A DNA stretch of 64,000 nt from Gordonia polyisoprenivorans NBRC 16320 = JCM 10675 (GCF_000241325.1 NZ_BAEI01000075.1:62001-126000); one strand, 5' to 3'; shown: positions 42,273-51,904, numbered from the stretch's first letter. Notes: a model not told the origin generated them from the letters alone. Made by a program: numbers and translations.

Positions 42273-43552
42273 ACCTGGCAGCCACCGACTATCCCGATCT
42301 CGCCGACTTCGGTCACGACCCGTGGTGGCTCGTGCTCATCAAGGCGGTGGCGGTCTTCGCCTTTCTGGTGGCCAATCCACTCGTCGCGATCCTGGCCGAA
42401 CGAAAGATCATGGCCCGCATGCAAGCCCGGCTCGGCCCGAATCGGGTCGGTCCGCACGGGATGCTGCAGAGCATGGCCGACGGTGTGAAACTCGCACTGA
42501 AGGAGGGCATCACACCGTTCGGCGTCGACAAGGTCCTCTACCTGGTCGCACCCGTCATCGCCGTGGTCCCGGCGATCATGGCGTTCGCGGTGATCCCGTT
42601 CGGCCCGATGGTGTCGGTGTTCGGCCACCACACTCCGCTGCAACTGACCGACCTGCCCGTCGGGGTGCTGTTCATCCTGGCGATGGCGTCGATCGGGGTC
42701 TACGGAATCGTGTTGGCCGGGTGGTCCTCCGGGTCCACCTATCCCCTGCTCGGCGGACTGCGCTCGACCGCACAGGTCATCTCCTATGAGATCGCGATGG
42801 GCCTGACCTTCGCCGCGGTGTTCCTCGACTCGGGCACCATGTCAACCTCGGAGATCGTGGCCGGACAACACAACTACTGGTACGGCCTGGTGTTGCTCCC
42901 GTCCTTCGTCATCTACGCGGTATCCATGGTCGGCGAGACCAACCGTGCGCCCTTCGACCTCCCCGAGGCCGAGGGCGAACTCGTCGGTGGCTTCCACACC
43001 GAGTACTCCTCACTGAAGTTCGCGATGTTCATGCTCGCCGAGTACATCAACATGGTGACCGTGTCGGCACTGGCCACCACGCTGTTCCTCGGCGGCTGGC
43101 AGGCGCCGTGGCCGCTGAGTCTGTGGGACGGAGCCAATTCCGGCTGGTGGCCGATCCTGTGGTTCACCCTCAAGGTCTGGGTCTTCATGTTCGTCTTCAT
43201 CTGGTTGCGCACCAGCCTGCCGCGTCTGCGCTACGACCAGTTCATGAACCTCGGCTGGAAGGTCCTCATCCCGGTGTCCTTGACCTGGGTGATGATCGTC
43301 GCGCTGATCCGCGCCGCATTCGGTTCGGCGAGTGACACGGTGCCACGAGCGTTGGTGTCGGCGGCCGTCGGGCTGGTGGTGACCCTCCTGTTGTTCTGGC
43401 TCGTCCGGCGCGTCGTGCGCCCGGCACCGCACACCCCGGTACCCGACACCCTCGCGCCCCGAAGCGCGATCCCGTTCGACCCGATGGCCGGCGGCTTCCC
43501 GGTACCGCCCCTACCCGGCCAACTCCCCGCGAAGGAGACCACCGATGCCTGA
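42269..43552 (+). CDS. nuoH: NADH-quinone oxidoreductase subunit H
   Basis: A 427-residue membrane subunit with about nine helices. AERKIMARMQARLGPNRVGPHGMLQSMADGVK-type loop residues (seen at about 38-65) and NRAPFDLPEAEGELVGGF are the invariant quinone-entry loops. The C-terminal 50 residues are a soluble proline-rich tail, longer than in E. coli and usual in actinobacteria. The GTG start is shared with the nuoG stop; 8 bases overlap nuoI. Confidence 0.97.
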   Translation: MNLAATDYPDLADFGHDPWWLVLIKAVAVFAFLVANPLVAILAERKIMARMQARLGPNRVGPHGMLQSMADGVKLALKEGITPFGVDKVLYLVAPVIAVVPAIMAFAVIPFGPMVSVFGHHTPLQLTDLPVGVLFILAMASIGVYGIVLAGWSSGSTYPLLGGLRSTAQVISYEIAMGLTFAAVFLDSGTMSTSEIVAGQHNYWYGLVLLPSFVIYAVSMVGETNRAPFDLPEAEGELVGGFHTEYSSLKFAMFMLAEYINMVTVSALATTLFLGGWQAPWPLSLWDGANSGWWPILWFTLKVWVFMFVFIWLRTSLPRLRYDQFMNLGWKVLIPVSLTWVMIVALIRAAFGSASDTVPRALVSAAVGLVVTLLLFWLVRRVVRPAPHTPVPDTLAPRSAIPFDPMAGGFPVPPLPGQLPAKETTDA

Positions 43553-44168
43553 CTTCCTCAAGCCCCCCAAACCCTTGAGCGGCATGGGTGTGACGTTCTC
43601 GTCGATGTTCGCACCGACGGTGACCGAGCAGTACCCCGAGGAGAAGAAACCCACCGCACCGCGCTATCACGGTCGGCACCAACTCAATCGGCACCCCGAC
43701 GGTCTCGAGAAGTGCGTGGGCTGCGAACTCTGCGCATGGGCCTGCCCGGCCGACGCCATCTTCGTCGAGGGCGCCGACAACACCGACGAGCAGCGCTATT
43801 CGCCGGGCGAACGCTACGGCCGCGTCTACCAGATCAACTACCTCCGGTGCATCGGCTGCGGCCTGTGCATCGAAGCCTGCCCCACCCGGGCACTGACGAT
43901 GACCAACGACTACGAGCTCGCCGACGACAACCGCGCCGACCTCATCTACGAGAAGCAGCAGTTGCTCGCGCCATTACCGGCGGGCACCGCGCCGACACCG
44001 CACGATGTCAGCGCTGCGGCCGCAGCCGGGACCGCACCACGAGAGGCCGACTACTACCTGGGACGCGTGGGCCCCGACGGTACCGTGACCGGCCGGACCG
44101 CCGACACTGAGACCACCAGCGCCGTGACCACCAGCACCGGGACCACCAGCGCCGAGGTCGTACCGTGA
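43545..44168 (+). CDS. nuoI: NADH-quinone oxidoreductase subunit I
   Basis: A 207-residue ferredoxin-type subunit with two 4Fe-4S motifs, CVGCELCAWACP and CIGCGLCIEACP, that carry clusters N6a and N6b between NuoG and NuoB. The N-terminal amphipathic stretch anchors it on the membrane arm. The last 30 residues are an unusual Thr/Ser-rich tail (ETTSAVTTSTGTTSAEVV) encoded by short imperfect 15-base repeats. GAAGGAG precedes the ATG. Confidence 0.97.
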   Translation: MPDFLKPPKPLSGMGVTFSSMFAPTVTEQYPEEKKPTAPRYHGRHQLNRHPDGLEKCVGCELCAWACPADAIFVEGADNTDEQRYSPGERYGRVYQINYLRCIGCGLCIEACPTRALTMTNDYELADDNRADLIYEKQQLLAPLPAGTAPTPHDVSAAAAAGTAPREADYYLGRVGPDGTVTGRTADTETTSAVTTSTGTTSAEVVP

Positions 44169-44962
44169 GTGCCTCGACAGTCGTGGCGCAATCGGGTGCG
44201 GCACTGACCGATGCAGTCCTCGCCGACGCCGCCCGCACCTCCACCGGTGAGGCGGTGCAGTTCTGGATTCTCGGCGTCGTGGCCGTCGCCGGCGCGTTGG
44301 GGGTGGTCTTCGCCACCAAGGCCGTGTATTCGGCGATGTTCCTGGCCACCACGATGATCGTGCTCGCCGTCTTCTACGTCGCGCAGGGCGCCCTGTTCCT
44401 CGGCGTCGTGCAGGTGGTGGTCTACACCGGCGCGGTGATGATGTTGTTCTTGTTCGTGCTCATGCTGATTGGCGTGGACTCGTCGGATTCCCTGGTCGAA
44501 ACGCTACGCGGGCAACGGGTTGCCGCGGTGGTGTTGGGAATCGGGTTCGGCGCGTTGATGTGTGGCGGTATCGGTGCGGCAACCGTCGCGATCACCGCAC
44601 CGCCGGGCGCGGTGGCAGCCCGGCCACCGGGGAGCAACGGAGCCGTCGAGGCCATCGCCGAACTGATCTTCGTGCGCTACCTGTGGGCGTTCGAACTCAC
44701 CGGCGCCCTGCTGATCACGGCGACGCTGGGCGCGATGGTGCTGGCGCACCGAGAACGCTTCGGGCCGAAGCGGACCCAGCGGGAGATCTCCATCGAGCGG
44801 TTCCGCAGGGGCATCGACGTCACACCGCTGCCGAGTCCGGGAGTCTTCGCCCGGCACAACGCCGTCGACATCCCCGCCCTGCTGCCCGACGGCACCCCGT
44901 CGGAGTTGTCGGTCAACGCACGATTGCGCGCCCGACAACCGGATCGGGGGACGGCGAAGTGA
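44165..44962 (+). CDS. nuoJ: NADH-quinone oxidoreductase subunit J
   Basis: A 265-residue membrane subunit with five helices, including GVVFATKAVYSAMFLATTMIV and VQVVVYTGAVMMLFLFVLML, whose pi-bulge helix is involved in coupling. It carries a hydrophilic C-terminal extension of about 80 residues (from RERFGPKRTQ on) that is common in actinobacterial NuoJ and absent in E. coli. The GTG start overlaps the nuoI stop, and the TGA overlaps the nuoK GTG. Confidence 0.95.
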   Translation: MSASTVVAQSGAALTDAVLADAARTSTGEAVQFWILGVVAVAGALGVVFATKAVYSAMFLATTMIVLAVFYVAQGALFLGVVQVVVYTGAVMMLFLFVLMLIGVDSSDSLVETLRGQRVAAVVLGIGFGALMCGGIGAATVAITAPPGAVAARPPGSNGAVEAIAELIFVRYLWAFELTGALLITATLGAMVLAHRERFGPKRTQREISIERFRRGIDVTPLPSPGVFARHNAVDIPALLPDGTPSELSVNARLRARQPDRGTAK

Positions 44963-45258
44963 ATCCCGAGAACTACCTGTATCTCTCGGCCCTGCTGTTC
45001 GCCATCGGTGCGGCCGGGGTGTTGTTGCGGCGCAACGCGATCGTCGTGTTCATGTGCGTCGAGCTGATGCTCAACGCGGCGAACCTGTCGTTCGTGACCT
45101 TCGCGCGCATGCAGAGCAGCGTCGACGGGCAGGTGATCGCGTTCTTCACGATGGTGGTCGCGGCCGCCGAGGTGGTCGTCGGACTCGCGATCATCATGAT
45201 GATCTTCCGATCCCGACGCAGCGCCTCGGTCGACGACGCTGCCCTGCTGCGGAGATAG
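44959..45258 (+). CDS. nuoK: NADH-quinone oxidoreductase subunit K
   Basis: A 99-residue membrane subunit with three helices. The buried glutamates of helix 2 (VFMCVELMLNAANL) and helix 3 (VVAAAEVVVGLAIIM), which belong to the central proton channel, are present. The length is normal. It starts with a GTG shared with the nuoJ stop. Confidence 0.97.
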   Translation: MNPENYLYLSALLFAIGAAGVLLRRNAIVVFMCVELMLNAANLSFVTFARMQSSVDGQVIAFFTMVVAAAEVVVGLAIIMMIFRSRRSASVDDAALLRR

Positions 45259-45285
45259 GGACGGCCGGGAGATGAGGAGGGCGGC

Positions 45286-47205
45286 ATGAGCACCGACACA
45301 TCGGCGAGCATTCTCTGGGTTGTTCCCGCGCTGCCGCTATTGGGTGCGGCCGTCCTGCTGCTGGCGGGCAGGCGCACGGACCGCTGGGGGCACTATCTCG
45401 CATGCGTGCTGGCCGCCGCATCGTTCTGCGTCGGCGTCGCGCTGTTCGTCGGGATGCTCGGCCGGAACACCGCCGACCGTCCCGTACACCAGGTGCTGTT
45501 CACGTGGCTGCACATCACCCCGGCCGGCACCGGCAGCGGCGGCTTGAGCGTCGACATGGGGCTCTACCTCGATCAGCTGTCGATGTGCTTCGTGCTGTTG
45601 ATCACCGGCGTCGGCACCCTGATCCACATCTATTCGATCGGCTACATGGCCTCGGATCCCGATCGTCGCCGATTCTTCGCCTACCTCAACCTGTTCCTCG
45701 CCGCGATGCTCGTGCTGGTACTCGCCGACTCCTACCTCGGCCTCTATCTCGGTTGGGAGGGAGTCGGTCTCGCGTCCTACCTGCTGATCGGGTTCTGGCA
45801 GCAGCGGCCCTCGGCGGCGACCGCCGCGAAGAAGGCGTTCGTGGTGAACCGCGTCGGCGACATCGGGTTGGCGGTCGCGCTGATGGTCATGTTCGCGACC
45901 TTCGGATCGGTCTCGTTCACCACCGTGTTCGCCGGTGCCGACGCCGCCGGACACGCCACCATGACCGCGTTGGGTTTCCTGCTGTTGCTCGCCGCGTGCG
46001 GCAAGTCCGCCCAGGTGCCGTTGCAATCGTGGCTCGGTGACGCGATGGAGGGCCCGACGCCGGTGTCGGCGCTCATCCATGCGGCGACCATGGTGACCGC
46101 AGGCGTCTATCTGATCGCCCGTTCGCACGCGATCTTCGACGTCGCCCCCGACGCCCGTCTGGCCGTGGCGGTCGTCGGAGCGGTGACACTGCTGTTCGGC
46201 GCGATCATCGGTTGCGCCAAGGACGACATCAAGAAAGCACTGGCCGCCTCCACGATGAGCCAGATCGGATACATGGTGCTGGCCGCCGGATTGGGGCCGG
46301 CCGGTTACGCATTCGCGATCATGCATCTGCTCACCCATGGATTCTTCAAGGCCGGGTTGTTCCTCGGGGCGGGCTCGGTGATGCACGCGATGAACGACGA
46401 GACCGACATGCGCCGATTCGGCGGGCTGCGCACGCTCATGCCGATCACCTTCGTCACCTTCGGGCTCGGGTATCTGGCATTGATCGGGGTACCCCCGTTC
46501 TCGGGATTCTTCTCCAAGGACCCGATCATCGAGGCGGCCTTCGGTGCAGGTGGCGCACGCGGTGTACTCCTCGGTGGGGCCGCGCTGCTCGGTGCGGGCA
46601 TCACCGCCTTCTACATGACCCGCATCATGCTGATGACCTTCTTCGGCGAAAAGCGTTGGGCACCTGAGGCACATCCGCACGAGGCGCCGGCCACGATGAC
46701 CGGCCCGATGATCCTGCTCGCGCTCGGATCGGTCGCCGCGGGTGGGTTGTTGGTCAGCGGCGACGCACTGGTGCACTGGCTGACACCCGTGGTCGGCGAG
46801 CATCACAGCGAGCTGCCGGTGCCCACCTGGGTGGTGACGGTGGGTGTCCTGGTGGTGGTCGCGGCGGGTATCGGTGTCGCGTGGGCGCGATACGCCCGGG
46901 CTCCGATCCCGCTGACGGCACCGCGCGAGGTCACCGCACTGACGGTCGCGGCACGCCGCGACCTCTACGGCGACGCGTTCAACGAGCGCGTGTTGATGCG
47001 ACCCGGCCAGGCACTGGCAAGAGGTCTCGACGTCCTCGAATCCGAGGGTGTCGACGGCGCCGGGGTCGGCGTCGGCACGCTGGTCACCGCATCGTCGAAT
47101 CGAATACGGCTGTGGCAGAGCGGTTTCGTTCGATCATATGCGCTGTCGATGCTGGCCGGGGCGACCGTCGTGGTGGCCGCGCTGATGCTGGTCAGGGGGG
47201 TGTAG
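45286..47205 (+). CDS. nuoL: NADH-quinone oxidoreductase subunit L
   Basis: A 639-residue antiporter-like proton-pumping subunit with about sixteen helices. YLGWEGVGLASYLLIGFW carries the helix-5 glutamate, KSAQVPLQSWLGDAMEGPTPVSALIHAATMV the lysine and helix-7 region, and ASTMSQIGYM and HGFFKAGLFLGAGSV are invariant. The C-terminal lateral helix region ends with a final anchoring helix (LSMLAGATVVVAALMLV). GGAGG precedes the ATG, after a 27-base gap from nuoK. Confidence 0.97.
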   Translation: MSTDTSASILWVVPALPLLGAAVLLLAGRRTDRWGHYLACVLAAASFCVGVALFVGMLGRNTADRPVHQVLFTWLHITPAGTGSGGLSVDMGLYLDQLSMCFVLLITGVGTLIHIYSIGYMASDPDRRRFFAYLNLFLAAMLVLVLADSYLGLYLGWEGVGLASYLLIGFWQQRPSAATAAKKAFVVNRVGDIGLAVALMVMFATFGSVSFTTVFAGADAAGHATMTALGFLLLLAACGKSAQVPLQSWLGDAMEGPTPVSALIHAATMVTAGVYLIARSHAIFDVAPDARLAVAVVGAVTLLFGAIIGCAKDDIKKALAASTMSQIGYMVLAAGLGPAGYAFAIMHLLTHGFFKAGLFLGAGSVMHAMNDETDMRRFGGLRTLMPITFVTFGLGYLALIGVPPFSGFFSKDPIIEAAFGAGGARGVLLGGAALLGAGITAFYMTRIMLMTFFGEKRWAPEAHPHEAPATMTGPMILLALGSVAAGGLLVSGDALVHWLTPVVGEHHSELPVPTWVVTVGVLVVVAAGIGVAWARYARAPIPLTAPREVTALTVAARRDLYGDAFNERVLMRPGQALARGLDVLESEGVDGAGVGVGTLVTASSNRIRLWQSGFVRSYALSMLAGATVVVAALMLVRGV

Positions 47206-47208
47206 ACG

Positions 47209-48819
47209 ATGGGCTGGTTGACGATCCTCTGGCTGATCCCGGCGGTGGTCGCCGTCGGTGTGCTCGCGCTCCCGGCGCAGCGTCCCGATCTCGCGAAGTG
47301 GGCGGGTCTACTCGGCACGGTGGCCGCGCTGGTGGTGTCGGTCGGGCTCGCGATCGGTTTCGATCCCGACGGCCCCCGCTATCAGTTCGTCACGAACGTG
47401 CGGTGGATCCCATCCTTCGGCGCGCGCTACGAACTGGGTCTCGACGGCATCGGGCTGGTCCTGATCCTGCTCACCACCGTGCTCATGCCGATCCTCGTGC
47501 TGGCCGGCTGGCGCGACGCCGATCATGCAGGCTCCCTGGACCATTCGGGCGGTCGCCGGCAGAAGGGCCCACACACCTACTTCGCGTTGATGCTGGCGGT
47601 CGAGGCGATGGTGCTGATGAGCTTCGTCGCCACCGACGTCCTGCTGTTCTACATCGTGTTCGAGGCCATGCTGATCCCGATGTACTTCCTCATCGGCGGT
47701 TTCGGCAGCGGTGGCACGCAGGCCGCGGCCGCGGTGAAGTTCTTGTTGTACAACCTGTTCGGCGGGCTGTTGATGCTCGCGGCGGTGATCGGACTGTACG
47801 TGGTGACCGCACGCTCGGGAATCGGCGCCGACGGCCACGGCACCTTCAGTCTCCCGGCGATCTCCGACGCGGTGGCCGGCGGACGCCTCGACGCGAGCAC
47901 GGGGGTACTGGCATTACTGTTCGGCGGCTTCATGATCGCCTTCGCGATCAAGGCCCCGCTGTGGCCGTTCCACTCATGGCTCCCCGATTCGGCGGTGGCG
48001 GCCACCCCGGCGTCGGCGGTGCTGATGATGGCCGTCGTCGACAAGGTCGGCACCTTCGCAATGCTGCGGTTCTGTCTGCAGCTCTTCCCCGAGGCGTCGA
48101 AAACCTTTGCCCCACTGATCATCGCTCTGTCGGTGATCGGTATCGTCTACGGCGCGATCCTGGCCATCGCACAAACCGACATGATGCGGTTGATCGCCTA
48201 CACCTCGATCTCGCACTTCGGTTTCATCATCCTCGGCGTGTTCGCCATGACCAGCGAGTCCCAGAGCGGCGCCACCCTGTACATGGTCAATCACGGAATC
48301 TCCACCGCGGCACTGTTCTTGATCGCCGGGTTCCTCGTCTCGCGGCGTGGTAGCCGCCTCATCGCCGATTACGGTGGCATCGCGAAGGTCGCTCCGGTCC
48401 TGGCCGGCACCTTCCTCGTCGCCGGGCTGGCCACCCTGTCGCTTCCCGGCCTGTCGCCGTTCATCAGCGAATTCCTGGTGTTCATCGGAACTTTCACCCG
48501 GTACCCGGTCGCCGCGATCGCGGCGTCGAGCGCGTTGGTCCTGTCCGCCATCTACATTCTCTGGCTCTATCAACGCGTGATGGGTGGCCCGCCGACACCG
48601 GTGGAGGGTCCCGGCGCCGCCCGTCGGACGATGCCTGATCTACACGGCCGCGAACGTCTCGTCGTGGCACCGCTGCTCGCCCTGCTGCTCGTCTTCGGGT
48701 TCTTCCCGCAGCCACTGCTGAATCTGATCACCCCCACGGTCTCGCACACGCTGACCACCGTGGGACGCGGCGACCCGGCACCGGCCGTGGTGGTCCAGAA
48801 CAACGGAGGCGGCAAGTGA
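47209..48819 (+). CDS. nuoM: NADH-quinone oxidoreductase subunit M
   Basis: A 536-residue antiporter-like subunit with about fourteen helices. IVFEAMLIPMYFLIGGFG has the helix-5 glutamate, and IAFAIKAPLWPFHSWLPDSAVAATPA-type residues (about 245-270) carry the pumping lysine. It lies between NuoL and NuoN in the membrane arm. It begins 3 bases after nuoL and its TGA overlaps the nuoN start. Confidence 0.97.
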   Translation: MGWLTILWLIPAVVAVGVLALPAQRPDLAKWAGLLGTVAALVVSVGLAIGFDPDGPRYQFVTNVRWIPSFGARYELGLDGIGLVLILLTTVLMPILVLAGWRDADHAGSLDHSGGRRQKGPHTYFALMLAVEAMVLMSFVATDVLLFYIVFEAMLIPMYFLIGGFGSGGTQAAAAVKFLLYNLFGGLLMLAAVIGLYVVTARSGIGADGHGTFSLPAISDAVAGGRLDASTGVLALLFGGFMIAFAIKAPLWPFHSWLPDSAVAATPASAVLMMAVVDKVGTFAMLRFCLQLFPEASKTFAPLIIALSVIGIVYGAILAIAQTDMMRLIAYTSISHFGFIILGVFAMTSESQSGATLYMVNHGISTAALFLIAGFLVSRRGSRLIADYGGIAKVAPVLAGTFLVAGLATLSLPGLSPFISEFLVFIGTFTRYPVAAIAASSALVLSAIYILWLYQRVMGGPPTPVEGPGAARRTMPDLHGRERLVVAPLLALLLVFGFFPQPLLNLITPTVSHTLTTVGRGDPAPAVVVQNNGGGK

Positions 48820-50579
48820 TGGCGGCACACGTGACCACTGCGCACGAAATCACGGCGGCGCTGGCCGCGATCGCCCCGCCCCACGTCGAATACTCGCTGC
48901 TGTCACCGATGTTGATCGTCTTCGGCGTCGGCGTGGTTGGTGTGCTGGTCGAGGCGTTCGCGCCGCGGGCCGGCCGGTGGCGCGCCCAACTGGTGCTGTC
49001 GACGGCGGGGCTGGTGGCCGCGCTGATCGCGGTCATCGTGCTGGCCGTCCATCTCACCGACGACGGTGGTCAGGGACAGACCGCGGTGTCCGGGGCGGTG
49101 GTGCTCGATCGGCCCGCCCTGTTCCTGCAGGGGCTGTTGCTGGTGATCTCCGTGCTCGCCGTGGCGTTCATGGCCGAGCGCGGACTCGAACGGGTCGTGG
49201 CACCGTCGACGCGCTTGGTGAAACACCCCGCCGGACGACGTCGGGTCAGTGATGGGCCGGGGGCGGCAGCACAGGCCACGCTGACCGGCGACCGCGCCGA
49301 CATGTTCACGCCGTCGGGAGCGAGTACCCCGAATTCCGACGACGAATTCGACGCGACCCGAGCCGGTGGCGTGACCACCGAGGTCTTTCCGCTGACCCTG
49401 CTCGCGGTCGGCGGGATGATGCTGTTCGTCGCATGCGGTGATCTGCTCACCATGTTCATCGCGCTCGAGGTGTTCTCGCTGCCGCTATACCTGTTGTGCG
49501 CCCTGGCCCGGCGCCGCCGCCTGCTCTCCCAGGAGGCATCCCTCAAATATTTTCTGCTGGGCGCCTTCTCGTCGGCGTTCTTCCTGTTCGGCGCCGCCTT
49601 CGTCTACGGCGGCACCGGCTCGCTGGACCTGACGGTCATCGGGATCAGTGTCGATCGCGCCGCCGCCGGAACGTCGGGTGAGGTACTGCTCCCGCTGATC
49701 GGGTTGGCGTTGCTCTCGGTGGGGTTGCTGTTCAAGATCGGCGCGGTGCCGTTCCATTCGTGGGTCCCCGACGTCTATCAGGGCGCACCCACGCCGGTGA
49801 CCGCGTTCATGGCCGCGGCCACCAAGATCGCCGCGTTCGGCGCGCTGCTGCGTGTTTTCTACACGAGCTTCGGTGCGCTTGCCGACGATTGGAAACCGGT
49901 GTTGTGGGCGGTGGCGATCGTCACCATGCTCGGTGGTGCGGTGATGGCGGTGACCCAGTCCGACGTCAAACGCCTGCTCGCCTACTCCTCGGTGACACAC
50001 ACCGGGTTTATTTTGTTGGGGCTCATCGCTTTTGACGAAGCGGGCGTCAGCGCCACCCTGTTCTATCTTGCCGCGTATGCTTTCTCGACGTTCGGTGCGT
50101 TCGCCACGGTCTCGGTGGTTCGCGAGCCGACGACGTTCACCGGGTCGGCGCGCACCGGCGGCGCCACCGGAGCGCACCTGTCCGGACGCGAGGCCACCGG
50201 CATCGACCAGTGGGCCGGTCTCGGGCGGCGCTATCCGCTTGTGGGAGCAATGTTTTCGATGTTCCTGCTGGCGTTCGCCGGCATTCCGTTGACGAGTGGC
50301 TTCATCGCGAAATTCGATGTGTTCGCCGCGGTCTCGGGTAGCGGCGGTTCGGTGCTGGTGGTGATCGGTGTGATCAGCAGCGCCATCGCGGCGTACTTCT
50401 ACATCCGCATCATCGTGGCGATGTTCTTCTCCGACGTTCCCGTCGACGCCCCGCATGTGGTGCGGCCCAGCGCTTTGACGACCACGTCGATCGCCTTGTG
50501 CACGGCGGTCACGATCGTGCTCGGGTTCTTTCCGCAACCACTCCTCGACCTCGTCGGTGGAGCAGGATCGTTCCTGTGA
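48819..50579 (+). CDS. nuoN: NADH-quinone oxidoreductase subunit N
   Basis: A 586-residue antiporter-like subunit with about fourteen helices (ALEVFSLPLYLLCALARRRR, LLFKIGAVPFHSWVPDVYQG, SVTHTGFILLGLIAF). It is longer than E. coli NuoN because of a hydrophilic insert of about 70 residues (around 120-190) between helices 3 and 4 and another near 440, as in mycobacteria. A GTG one codon earlier (48816) is an equally possible start; GGAGG lies 8 to 11 bases upstream. It is the last gene of the operon and faces the convergent DUF4234 gene one base away. Confidence 0.96.
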   Translation: MAAHVTTAHEITAALAAIAPPHVEYSLLSPMLIVFGVGVVGVLVEAFAPRAGRWRAQLVLSTAGLVAALIAVIVLAVHLTDDGGQGQTAVSGAVVLDRPALFLQGLLLVISVLAVAFMAERGLERVVAPSTRLVKHPAGRRRVSDGPGAAAQATLTGDRADMFTPSGASTPNSDDEFDATRAGGVTTEVFPLTLLAVGGMMLFVACGDLLTMFIALEVFSLPLYLLCALARRRRLLSQEASLKYFLLGAFSSAFFLFGAAFVYGGTGSLDLTVIGISVDRAAAGTSGEVLLPLIGLALLSVGLLFKIGAVPFHSWVPDVYQGAPTPVTAFMAAATKIAAFGALLRVFYTSFGALADDWKPVLWAVAIVTMLGGAVMAVTQSDVKRLLAYSSVTHTGFILLGLIAFDEAGVSATLFYLAAYAFSTFGAFATVSVVREPTTFTGSARTGGATGAHLSGREATGIDQWAGLGRRYPLVGAMFSMFLLAFAGIPLTSGFIAKFDVFAAVSGSGGSVLVVIGVISSAIAAYFYIRIIVAMFFSDVPVDAPHVVRPSALTTTSIALCTAVTIVLGFFPQPLLDLVGGAGSFL

Positions 50580-50580
50580 G

Positions 50581-51366
50581 TCAGGCGAACAGCGGCACCG
50601 TCGTACCCGGCTCGGCTCCGTAGCGGTCGACGATCTTGTTCAGTTCGCTCTGCATGTAGAAGGTGTGCAGGCCGAAGACGAAGCCGAGTACCCAGCACAG
50701 CAACGGATTACACGTCTCGGGCAGTCCGGCGCAGCGCTGGGCTTCACGGATGCGCTTGCCGGTGTTGTGGAAGCTGATGATCGGGGCGATGACCGTCCAA
50801 CTGAGGAAGATGATCACCAACAGTGGCCCGACCGCCGAGATCTCCTTGCGCCGATCGAAGGCGGCCATCTCCTTGTTGATCTTGTAGTACCAGACCAGCG
50901 AGTAGATCCCGAGGGTGATCAGCGGCAGGCCGATCCACACCGCAATCGGGTTGCGCTTCTTCATCGCCACGCCGTCGGCGACGGGGCGCCCGGTCGGAAC
51001 TTGTCCGCCCGGTGCCGGAGGTTGTGCGTCCGGCCGTGCCGGCGGGCCCGGCCGGCCGGGCGGTACCTGCGACTGCCCCATGCCGGGCTGCCCCGTCGCC
51101 GGCTGCTGCCCCATGCCGGGCTGGGCGGTCGGTGGGATATGGCGTGGCGGGCCGGCCGGCGGCGCCACCTGTGGCCGTGCGTGCACCCGCGTCGGCGCCT
51201 CGGTCGGCCTCGGCGCCGGCGGACGTTGGTACGCAGTGGTCCGCTGCCCGTCCGGACCCAGCGGCGCCCTACCCTGCTTCTGATAGTGGGTCGTCGGCGC
51301 GTTCGACGGTCCGGGCCGGTTCTGGTCGTTACCCGGCTGCTGCGGAGTGCTCATGCTGTTGATCAT
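50581..51366 (-). CDS. DUF4234 membrane protein with Pro/Gly/Gln-rich N terminus
   Basis: A 261-residue protein of unknown function. The first 140 residues are disordered and rich in Pro, Gly and Gln, with several QPGMGQ-type repeats. The C-terminal domain matches DUF4234: RNPIAVWIGLPLITLGIYSLVWYYKINKEM-type residues form the first helix and hairpin, with two more helices (LLVIIFLSWTVIAPIISFHN and PLLCWVLGFVFGLHTFYMQ). Such proteins are found in many actinobacterial envelopes. The start may be this ATG or the one four codons later. It ends one base from nuoN. Confidence 0.82.
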   Translation of the reverse strand: MINSMSTPQQPGNDQNRPGPSNAPTTHYQKQGRAPLGPDGQRTTAYQRPPAPRPTEAPTRVHARPQVAPPAGPPRHIPPTAQPGMGQQPATGQPGMGQSQVPPGRPGPPARPDAQPPAPGGQVPTGRPVADGVAMKKRNPIAVWIGLPLITLGIYSLVWYYKINKEMAAFDRRKEISAVGPLLVIIFLSWTVIAPIISFHNTGKRIREAQRCAGLPETCNPLLCWVLGFVFGLHTFYMQSELNKIVDRYGAEPGTTVPLFA

Positions 51367-51498
51367 CGTCCCGTCATCCGCCCAGGTCCATGGGATTCAC
51401 ACGAACGATCGACGGCAGATACGGCCTCCATGCGCGGCGTGCCGTACTTTCAGGTCACCTGTGACCCACAAATACGGCACAAGCCTCCCCGGACAGCA

Positions 51499-51534
51499 CA
51501 ATGGCCCCCTACCTGCGAGGATAGGGGGCCATTG
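51499..51534 (-). terminator. Hairpin after tRNA-Ser(CGA)
   Basis: A perfect 13-base stem (51499-51511 and 51522-51534, loop of 10) begins 5 bases past the tRNA 3' end on the minus strand. No U tract follows, so it is a stem-only terminator or processing signal. Confidence 0.65.
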
Positions 51535-51538
51535 CCGG

Positions 51539-51626
51539 CGGTGGCGGAGGGATTTGAACCCTCGGTACGGGGTTACCGCACACAGCATTTCGAGTGCTGC
51601 ACCTTCGGCCGCTCGGACACGCCACC
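51539..51626 (-). tRNA. tRNA-Ser (anticodon CGA)
   Basis: An 88-base class II tRNA. The acceptor stem GGTGGCG pairs with CGCCACC with discriminator G. The anticodon stem CAGCA/TGCTG encloses CTCGAAA, giving anticodon CGA for UCG. The long variable arm (GTGCGGTAACCCCGTAC) and GGTTCAAATCC T loop are present. CCA is not encoded. A TACAGT -10-like element lies at 51634-51639 on the minus strand. Confidence 0.97.
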
Positions 51627-51694
51627 GCCGAAGACTGTACCGCAGGCCCGTGTCCGGCCTTAAATCGGCTGGTCAGACGGGCAAACGGCGGGTA

Positions 51695-51904
51695 TCAGTT
51701 GCCGCTGAGCTTGTCCTTGATGTCGTCGACCTTGCCCTTGACGGCGTCGGCCGCGTCGGCGATCTTCTGCTTGCCCTGGGCGACGGCCTGGTCGCCCTTG
51801 CCCTCGTTCTTGAGGTCCTGGTCGTCGGTCAGGCTGCCTGCGGCTTCCTTCCCGCGTCCCTTGAGCTCTTCGGCCTTGTTCTTGGCGTCGTCGGATAGTG
51901 CCAT
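51695..51904 (-). CDS. CsbD-family small stress protein
   Basis: A 69-residue hydrophilic protein with no hydrophobic segment. The opening DDAKNKAEELKGRGKEAAGSL followed by GKGDQAVAQGKQKIADAAD is the CsbD pattern. The family is induced by general stress in Bacillus (sigma-B) and many actinobacteria; its molecular job is unknown. A strong GGAGG lies 6 bases before the ATG. It is next to a repetitive protein of similar composition at 52042, which suggests a shared stress response. Confidence 0.9.
   Translation of the reverse strand: MALSDDAKNKAEELKGRGKEAAGSLTDDQDLKNEGKGDQAVAQGKQKIADAADAVKGKVDDIKDKLSGN

Noticed and set aside
45337..46806. A 489-codon open frame antisense to nuoL (and similar ones opposite nuoD, nuoEF and nuoN).
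   Set aside because: The sense strand encodes invariant complex I motifs throughout; the antisense frames have no motif and no ribosome-binding site.
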